Shown one piece after another: positions 57,601 through 64,000 of a stretch of 64,000 bases of DNA. Both the position numbers and the translations under genes were made by a program. The notes under the pieces are model-generated. The model was given only the letters and a program-made list of their open reading frames with translations. It did not search any database and was not told where the DNA came from. How positions within the stretch are numbered: the stretch's first letter is position 1; the number at the start of each line of letters is the position of its first letter. The DNA comes from Morella rubra (lineage: Eukaryota > Streptophyta > Magnoliopsida > Fagales > Myricaceae), in the NCBI GenBank assembly GCA_003952965.2, contig CM025850.1:28767464-28831463 (forward strand). The letters run 5' to 3'.

Positions 57601-59286
57601 GTACAGCTCATTAGCCTTTGAATTAGTCTGAATTCGGATGCATCCCGTATTGAGTTCATATGGATGTCAATATCAAAGAGATGACAATATAAGTCAGGCA
57701 CATTACTATATAGAATCTAGGGATAAATCATTATCTGGTCCTAGTGGTTTACGCGATTATCAAATTACTCCCCGAACTTCAATTTTCATCAATTTACTCC
57801 CTGTGGTTACCCCTAATACGAATCAGGTCCTTCATCCTCCACTCATTTACAAACTTAACGGGTGTTTTATGTATGACCGATAGAAGGTACCTTACATTAT
57901 TTATAACTAATATGTGTTTTGTGTTATATGCTAATATGAAGTTCAAGGTGACATGATGCCAATTACCAAGAGTCGAGCACCATCTTTATGTCCAACCATC
58001 TCCACGCCAATTTTAAGTTGAAGGGTTTCAAAGGCAAGGCGTTTAAGGATGAGCTACGGTGTGCAGCAATGACATCAAATAAAAACAAGTTTGAGCACAT
58101 GAACAAGATAAAGAATATGGACCCTATTCGTATCAAGGGGTAACCACAAGGAATAAATTGATGGAAGTTAAAATTTTGCAGAGTGATTTGATAATCACGC
58201 GGTGAGTAAACCACAGGGACCAAATGATACTTTATCCCTAGAATCTAATCAGATGTTTTTAGTTTTTACCCCCTAATTACAACTTCAACTGTGTATTTTG
58301 CATGGGAAATGCTTAATGCTTAAAAAAGGACAAAATTACACAACTATATCTATGAACTACCACTCCTTTTGCAATGTTCTCTGAATAACCATTCTTGCCA
58401 ATTGTCACCAGTAAACTACCACTTTTTGTAATTTACATAGGGATAGATAAAAAAAGGCACATAACACAATTTTAATGGAACAATCTTAGCTGAGGGACAC
58501 ATTAGAAAAAACAGTGGTACTTTAAGGGGTTCAATTGCTAAGAATGGTAGTTTGTAAGACAAAATGCAAATGGGTTAGTAGATTAAGGGGAGAAATGTAA
58601 TTTCCGAAATAAAAGTTTACATTGCTCAATATACATTTATCACGCCTATTCAAGTACTCTAATGTCACAGATCTTAGTTTCATTCGAACAGTGACCAATG
58701 AAAGCCTCTATCGCAAGAAACAGAATCTCTAATCTTAACCAAAACTCTAAGAAAAAAAAGGCACAGAAAAAGAAGAAAGGCAGCAATACCTATTCTCTTC
58801 AGAATCGGGATGTATGGAAAGAAACTTCCCCGGCACAGTTAGCGCTGCCCAGATACAGAAAACGAACCCTAGAAGCAACTCAAACACCACCTGCACTCTC
58901 AACCAACCCAGATAAAATAAGTACAGCAAAAAAAAAAACCAGAAACCCACCAGAAAAGAAAATCAAACCCGTGATTAAAATTATAACAGGACAGGCAAAA
59001 ATGCTCACATTCATTGGAGGTCCTGAAAACTCTTCCTCCATAATCTTCAACAAACCCCTATCTGCATCCCCGATCAAATTTATCATACCAAAAGCAAGGC
59101 ATAAAATCCGACACAGAACGAAAAATGTAATTGCTTAAACTTCACAAGCGTAAAAGCGACTATATGCCTATATGTAATAGTTATGCTTTTCCGATAAACA
59201 TATCGGTTCTTACATTGGATAGTTGAATAAGCGGCATGAGCGAGAATTACGACTCCAAAGACGCCTACCACGAAGCCCAAACCCAT
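54669..59286 (-). CDS. EMC5: ER membrane protein complex subunit 5 / membrane magnesium transporter
   Basis: Four exons join in phase: 59214-59286, 59009-59061, 58790-58890 and 54669-54762, giving 106 residues. The protein starts MGLGFVVGVFGVVILAHAAY (first membrane segment), continues LLKIMEEEFSGPPMN, a second membrane segment ELLLGFVFCIWAALTVPG, then FLSIHPDSEENR and VSLPANLDFMTFNHRG, and ends MDMKLKH. This is the MMGT/EMC5 family, whose members help to insert membrane proteins in the ER; a magnesium transport role has also been claimed. The last exon is about 4 kb away and overlaps other open frames, so it is easily missed. An in-frame ATG at 59331 would add 15 residues; homologues begin at MGLGF. 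Intron 3 contains two MITEs and a tandem duplication. Confidence 0.92.
55321..55568 (-). repeat. 124 bp tandem duplication with coding-like content
   Basis: Two copies, starting at 55321 and 55445, differ at a handful of sites. On the minus strand each reads as an open frame of about 38 codons (ENLFAILIDMLKTDVKAY, YEELTQYHEVAACED) ending in TGA. It lies inside EMC5 intron 3. The origin is not known; it may be a relict of another gene. Confidence 0.6.
57720..58238. mobile_element. Mutator-type MITE with perfect 9 bp duplication
   Basis: The ends GGGATAAATCATTATCTGGT and its inverted copy (ATGATACTTTATCCC) are flanked by TAGAATCTA on both sides (57711-57719 and 58239-58247). The arms pair over at least 150 bp with some divergence. 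The 9 bp target duplication points to Mutator-like transposase. Non-coding. Located in EMC5 intron 3. Confidence 0.88.
58328..58605. mobile_element. Foldback MITE
   Basis: The ends GGACAAAATTACA and its inverted copy TGTAATTTCC, and inner arms such as AAACTACCAC/TGGTAGTTTG, form an inverted repeat. The flanks are A-rich and do not give a clear duplication. In EMC5 intron 3. Confidence 0.6.
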
Positions 59287-59919
59287 TTCAACTGAGATCC
59301 CTTTTGGACGGCAGTTTTCTCCGATCTCCAACCGGAAAGAGATCTAAGATATCTAAGATCTATTCCGACGAAGGCGGGCCCAGATTGGTTAGCGTCGACA
59401 GTGGGAGGAAGCACACAAAGCCGTCCGAAGTCGGTCTATACAGCAGCAGACTCTCTTCTCTCTCACACAACCCCACAGTTATTTTCAGTCGTGCTGTCGC
59501 GCAAAGTGGCCAACATATCTAACGTCGTCGTTTGACTCATTACTTGTGTCAAGCTTCTTTTTTTTAAAAAAATTTTTTTTGAGTAAGCAGTGTCGTCAGA
59601 CTTTCGTATCCGTTAAACGCACCGTTTGTCATCCGTGCGGGATAGCAGAAGCGCTCCAGTAGCTCGCCTCGCAATTCATTCTTCCATTTTTTTTTTTCTA
59701 AGCTCGTATTTCCTTCTTCCGGTACTCGAAAGTAGCTTCTCTTCGGTTTTTTTCCCCGCCTGTCTTTTGGACGCCAAGTTGCACTCTTATTGAGATTCTT
59801 GCTTTTTATGTGGGATTGTATGATTTGTTCAGGTATATCGTTTTACTCACATTGTGTTTGTTGAATTTCTGTTTCAAGCAGTTTACGGCACCAACTGGGC
59901 TAAGAGAGGCAGGAGGGTG
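59287..59919. promoter_or_regulatory. Divergent promoter region between EMC5 and the PGK-like gene
   Basis: The two coding starts face away from each other across 633 bp, so the region must hold both promoters. A T/A-rich run at 59559-59580 and T-runs near 59690 split it. No single TATA box is convincing. Confidence 0.5.
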
Positions 59920-62420
59920 ATGGGACAGCTTCTGAATCCACTCCAAGCAGCTTTCTTCTTAAACAAACTTAGTTTCCACAACGGAAACAAATTGCTTCAG
60001 CAAAAATCTGGTTCACGCGTGGGCACACCTTCGGAACTACCATGGTTTTCAATTGTCGTTTCAAGGTTTTAGAACTTGTTTAATTACTTTAACATGTAAG
60101 TTTTCACCCATGCTACTGTGTTGAAATGTGGTAGTCATTTTGGACAGGGGGATAGGAGGACGTGTTGATAACTTATTCAAATGTCAGGTATTATAATGCC
60201 CCGCTTCTTTTTTGAGCTTATTAACATTTACTGCTTCCTAATAGTAATTTCGTTTGGATTCCTGTATGGAGTGAGATAGCAATTTTGTCAGTACGAGCAT
60301 ACATGTTAATTTTCAGTCTACATAAAAGTCAAATTACTTTTTAGAATAATTAGTTCCATGTTATGCATAAACAGTGAGATAGCAATTTGTTAAGTACGAG
60401 CATAAGTGTTAATTTTCAGTCTACATAGAAGTCAAATTGCTTTTTTCACAACAATCAGTTTCATGTTATGCATTGGATATTTGTGAAGCAAAGTTGAAAG
60501 TCTTCGTAAAAGGAGCTGTAGAGATAATGAAAATAAGTCTGTAGCTATTTTTCTGGATACTTTGTCCAGCTTTTTCATTTTTTTAGGCAGATTATTCTTT
60601 TTCTTTGTAAAGACTAAATTTAATTAGGAGAAATTATATTTTGCACCCTCTAACTGTCACACATTTGCATTTTGCACCCCAAACTACCAGTAGTTTTACA
60701 CTTGCACCCTATGTTACAATTTAAAAGCTAAGATCGTGATATGTGTCCTATTTTCTATTTATTTTAAATTGAAATCTTAAAATGGGCACAAAGTGAAAAA
60801 CAATTAGTAGTTTGGGGTGCAAGGTGTCAAACATGGTAGTTTAGGGTGCAAATTGCAAAATGTGTAGTAGTTAAAGAGTACAAAATGTATTTTTCCATTT
60901 AATTAACTAAGGGGTGCTAAAGGACACAGAAAGGATGCTCACCAATTGATGTTGTGTTAGTTACTTATTTATTTTTGCATGCCCTTTCAGTTTCAATCTC
61001 AAGGGCAACAGCTCTTTCATACATAAGTTGAAGCAATCTGAATGCCCTTAACTGACTCGTCTCCATTTCCAATGTCCCTAATTGCTATGTTTCACAACCA
61101 GTCATGAAAATTGTAGTGGCTTACATGGTACCAGCTCATTATATTATTTGAAGTTGTGAAATTTTTTCTTGTCGGTTGCTGTGGTTTAATGTGAAAACCG
61201 GGATTTGCCATTAGACTTATCTTTGTAATGGAGGAGAATCAGATCCTTTCCCGAATGTACAGACTCTTAGGAACTTTCCCAGGGAAGAGCTTGCTGCAAA
61301 AGTTGTCATGGTCAGATTTGATTCTACCTTACTGCTTCAAGGGGAACTGGATCATCGGACTCGATCCATCTCCAGCGCGCTTTTCACCATTAAGTATTTA
61401 TATGAAGCTGGGGCCAAAGTACTTCTAGCAAGTGACTGGGATAAAAGTAACCCAAAACTTACTCTTGCAGAGTCCATTGCAGGTAATACCTAAAACAGCT
61501 CTTGCTCTGATATACAACTCCTTTGTGTTAATTTTGCATGAAAATCATGCTTTGCCGGTTATTTCTACTGTATATTAAGTGCAGAACTCAAGACTGTAAG
61601 TTCTACGTCGTTAGGAATTTGAGTTGTTTCATAATTAGTGCTTGAAGATCTCTATATCTCAGATTTATTGTCGTCAATCCTCCAATACAAAGTTGTTCCA
61701 GTACACTCCGTTTGTTGTAACTTGGCATCAGAGATGGCAGGCCTTGAGAATGCAGATATCTTTCTTCTTGAGAATCTTTCTGAGTTTAAAGAGGAAGTTG
61801 CCAATTGTTCGAATTTTGCTCAAAAGTTGTCATCAGGAGTGGATATTTTTGTTAATGACTCCTTTTCCCAGTGTCATAAAATTCTCGCATCAACTGTTGG
61901 TGTTGCTCGCTTCACCAATTCCCGTATGGCTGGTTTTCACTTTGAGGAGGGCCTATGTCAACTGAAAAAGGTTGCCAAAACCAGCAGCAATCCATATGTT
62001 GCAGTTGTATGTCTCTGCTGCTGTTTGTGAGTTGTAGTTTATTTACTTAGTATTTCCCAAGTCTGTATAATCCAAAAAGTGTAGGACCTTCTCTCTATTG
62101 ATCTCTGATCTGTACTTGTTATGCATGCATGCAGATTGGAGGGGGTAATCTCTTTGACAAAGCATCTGCCTTGCATTTCTTGGCTTCTAGATGTGATGGT
62201 TTGATCTTTGTTGGAAAGATGTCATTTCAAATAATGCATGCAATGGGACTCTCTGTACCCTTGGATTTTTTGGAATTGGGTGCACTGAAGGAAGCTTTAG
62301 ACATAGTCCACTTAGCACGTGATAGAGACATACAAATTCTCTATCCACAGGATTTTTGGTGCAAGAATGATCGTTTTCCAGGGAAATTGGAATTATTTCC
62401 TGCTCATGGCATATTGGATG
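59920..62420 (+). CDS. Phosphoglycerate-kinase-like protein, partial at the right edge
   Basis: Exons: 59920 to about 60062 (tentative, MGQLLNPLQAAFFLN, perhaps a targeting region), about 61215-61482, 61663-62006 and 62135-62420. The last three join in phase (SIA|DLLSSILQ, PYVAV|IGGGNLF), and the gene continues past the window after HGILDG. The fold order is that of PGK: VMVRFDSTLLLQGELD, LYEAGAKVLLASDW, IFLLENLSEFKEE, VDIFVNDSFSQCHKILAST, IGGGNLFDKASALHFL and IFVGKMSFQIMHAMG. Key substrate positions differ: RVDFNVP is RFDSTLL, the SHLGRP loop is SDWDK, the Arg of ENVRF is Ser, and the AHR of the DAFGTAHR motif is CHK. So it belongs to the divergent plant PGK-like family and is probably not a glycolytic kinase. 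The exon 1 to exon 2 joint is unresolved. Confidence 0.8.
60627..60896. mobile_element. Small Mutator-type MITE with perfect 9 bp duplication
   Basis: Ends GGAGAAATTATATTTTGCACC and its inverted copy (GTACAAAATGTATTTTTCC). ATTTAATTA flanks both sides (60618-60626 and 60897-60905). Inner arms with AGTAGTTTGGGGTGCAA pair as well. It is non-coding and sits in the first intron of the PGK-like gene. Confidence 0.88.
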
Positions 62421-64000
62421 GTGAGATTGCTTTTAATTGACAACATAAAACTTTGAGTTCAGCTTTTGTTGATGTGTCTACTCGAGAAAGGAGAAACCCT
62501 GATTAAAAGTTGCCAAGAATCTTTATATCTTTAAAAGTTGCCAAGAATCTTTATATCTTTAACTTCTTTAACTATACATTGTCCTGAGTGTATGGTTGGA
62601 AATATTTGAGATTGACAGCATGTCACAAGGTTATAAACTGGAACATGCGTTAATGTAATGTTATGAATCATTTTTCATCTTTAAACACCTCTACCCAATC
62701 CCACAAAAAGGAAACCAAAGGAGAATGTTTTTATTATGTGATTTAGAAGGTAGGAGTTGATAGACAGAACTTAACCATGCAGTTTCTCTATTGTTTTTGT
62801 TCCCATTTTCCTTCTAATACAAGAGACAGCTTTGTTTTTCACTTGGAAATCTTTGCTGTATACTCCACAACTCGTAATTAACTTGTAGGAAAGATCTACT
62901 TTTCAATACACAGTATGAATGTCAGACATCCAGTTGAAAAAGTCCCACATTGGATGCGTGGATTATGGTAGGTGTTGAATGGGTGCTAAGTTCCACGTGA
63001 GCTTTTTCTTAACTTCAATTGTAACTTGGGGTAGTCTTTTTCGGGTGTAACATAAATATGACTAATGCTTCCCTACGTTAGAGCTGTTGATTGGTACTAA
63101 CAGTGGCTGGTTTAACCACACCACTGGTATCGGTCACCACCCCTTGGCAGTAGCGGGACTGGTTCCCACTATTGCAATGAGGCGGTGGAATTAGCGGTTG
63201 CGGTGGAACGCTAATCGCTGGCAGTTCCACCCCTAAACAACATTTTTTGGTTTTTAATTTTTAGGTAAAATGACGATGTTTTAGTTAAGTATGTTTTTCT
63301 TAAAAAAATAAACCCTTGCTTTGTTTTGAAGCTGGGGTTTCAGTGGATTTGAAATCCCCTTCCCCCCCATTCTTCTCCCTCGCTTGACTCTCACCGTCTC
63401 TCTCTTCCTCTCTCTCTCTCTCTCTCTCTCTCTCACGCACACACACACACTCTCACACACCCATATACACACTCTCTGTCTCTCTCTTAGATAAAAAGAA
63501 GGGATCAAACGGAAAGCCGGTTACCGCCCACCGCCACCATCAAAACCGATACCGTCCAGTACTGGTTATCGGCCAAAGCAAGGCCGGGGGCCATGGCTGT
63601 CTATAGGAAACTGTCCTGGGCAGTAGCAGTGCCGGTGGGGGCACAAACAACCACTGCCCATGCATAGCCCTGCCCTAGGTCATAACAAATGGTATTAACT
63701 CTCACCTAATAAAGTCATGTGATGTTATACAGTTAAGTGAGTGGATTAGTAAACACATTTTATGGGTTCTAAGTCATACACGAGTTTTCTACTAGGCAAC
63801 ACTATACTATTTAAGTTCTTTTAGGGAACTCCAATTATAGCTCGGCTAGTCTTTTAGGGTTATAATGCTGATGTAACCAACACTTCCCTGAGTTGTGACA
63901 TAATATATCTTGGCTTTTCTTTATATTTGGATAACCATAGTTCTAAAAATTTGGAAGATTATATCTTAGACGCAGCTGTTCACTTGTTTGCTTCATTGGA
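62421..64000. other. Intron of the PGK-like gene to the window edge
   Basis: No further PGK exon was found. 63100-63670 is a GC-rich tract full of GGTGG/CCACC words, in which a (TC)n-(AC)n microsatellite (63409-63450) is embedded. It may be a transposon or retroposed leader but has no clear ends. A 24 bp word with AAAGTTGCCAAGAATCTTTAT is repeated in tandem at 62505 and 62533. Confidence 0.4.
63409..63450 (+). repeat. (TC)n(AC)n compound microsatellite
   Basis: A TC run of about 12 units is followed by an AC run of about 8, with further TC/AC pieces to 63490. Confidence 0.85.

Noticed and set aside
58698..59138. 146-codon plus-strand frame rich in Lys, Asn and Thr
   Set aside because: It is the complement of EMC5 exons 2 and 3 and the intron between them.

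Overview
This window is nuclear DNA from a flowering plant. The evidence is spliced genes with canonical plant homologues (TFIID subunit TAF8, an EMC5/MMGT membrane protein, a thylakoid lumen 15.0 kDa protein, an intronless PPR-DYW editing factor, a phosphoglycerate-kinase-like gene), AT-rich intergenic DNA and a heavy load of plant transposons (CACTA, PIF/Harbinger, Mutator-type MITEs, a solo LTR, a Tat-type Ty3/gypsy element). The species cannot be named from the sequence.

Layout. 1-883 is the end of a CACTA element that runs off the left edge. 1599-14590 is copy A of a segmental duplication whose copy B lies at 23645-28126. Copy B, extended to 28931, holds an intact six-exon minus-strand gene for the thylakoid lumen 15.0 kDa protein. 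Copy A is a dead duplicate: it lacks exon 1, has a nonsense codon and a one-base insertion in exon 5, and exon 4 is split by an 8.0 kb PIF/Harbinger transposon (3388-11408). Copy B is the paralogous empty site. The transposon carries a damaged MYB/SANT-like ORF, a damaged DDE transposase and, downstream, an intact two-exon gene for a GRF-type zinc-finger protein with a C-terminal membrane segment. A relict third copy of exon 2 lies at 14125-14228. 14739-17413 is a MEF26-like PPR-DYW gene broken by a single A-run deletion. 19502-23194 is a 3.7 kb solo LTR with a perfect TCACA duplication.

32917-35239 (minus) is a three-exon gene for a conserved 98-residue plant protein. 39137-40243 (plus) is TAF8, with a TATA box at 38416 and an overlapping upstream ORF. 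43967-53532 is a Tat-lineage LTR retrotransposon in minus orientation with two 526 bp LTRs, PBS and PPT. Gag, protease and most of RT are gone. RNase H, a second (archaeal-type) RNase H and integrase remain, with frameshifts. Its 3' region carries a spliced antisense gene (Transposase_28-like plus coiled coil) and two decayed F-box-like genes in the sense direction.

54669-59286 (minus) is a four-exon EMC5/MMGT gene with a 4 kb third intron containing a MULE-type MITE and a 124 bp tandem duplication. It faces the plus-strand PGK-like gene (59920 to beyond the window), whose protein has lost several canonical PGK substrate residues. No tRNA, rRNA or CRISPR feature was seen. The genes are independent housekeeping or organelle-related loci; there is no operon logic.
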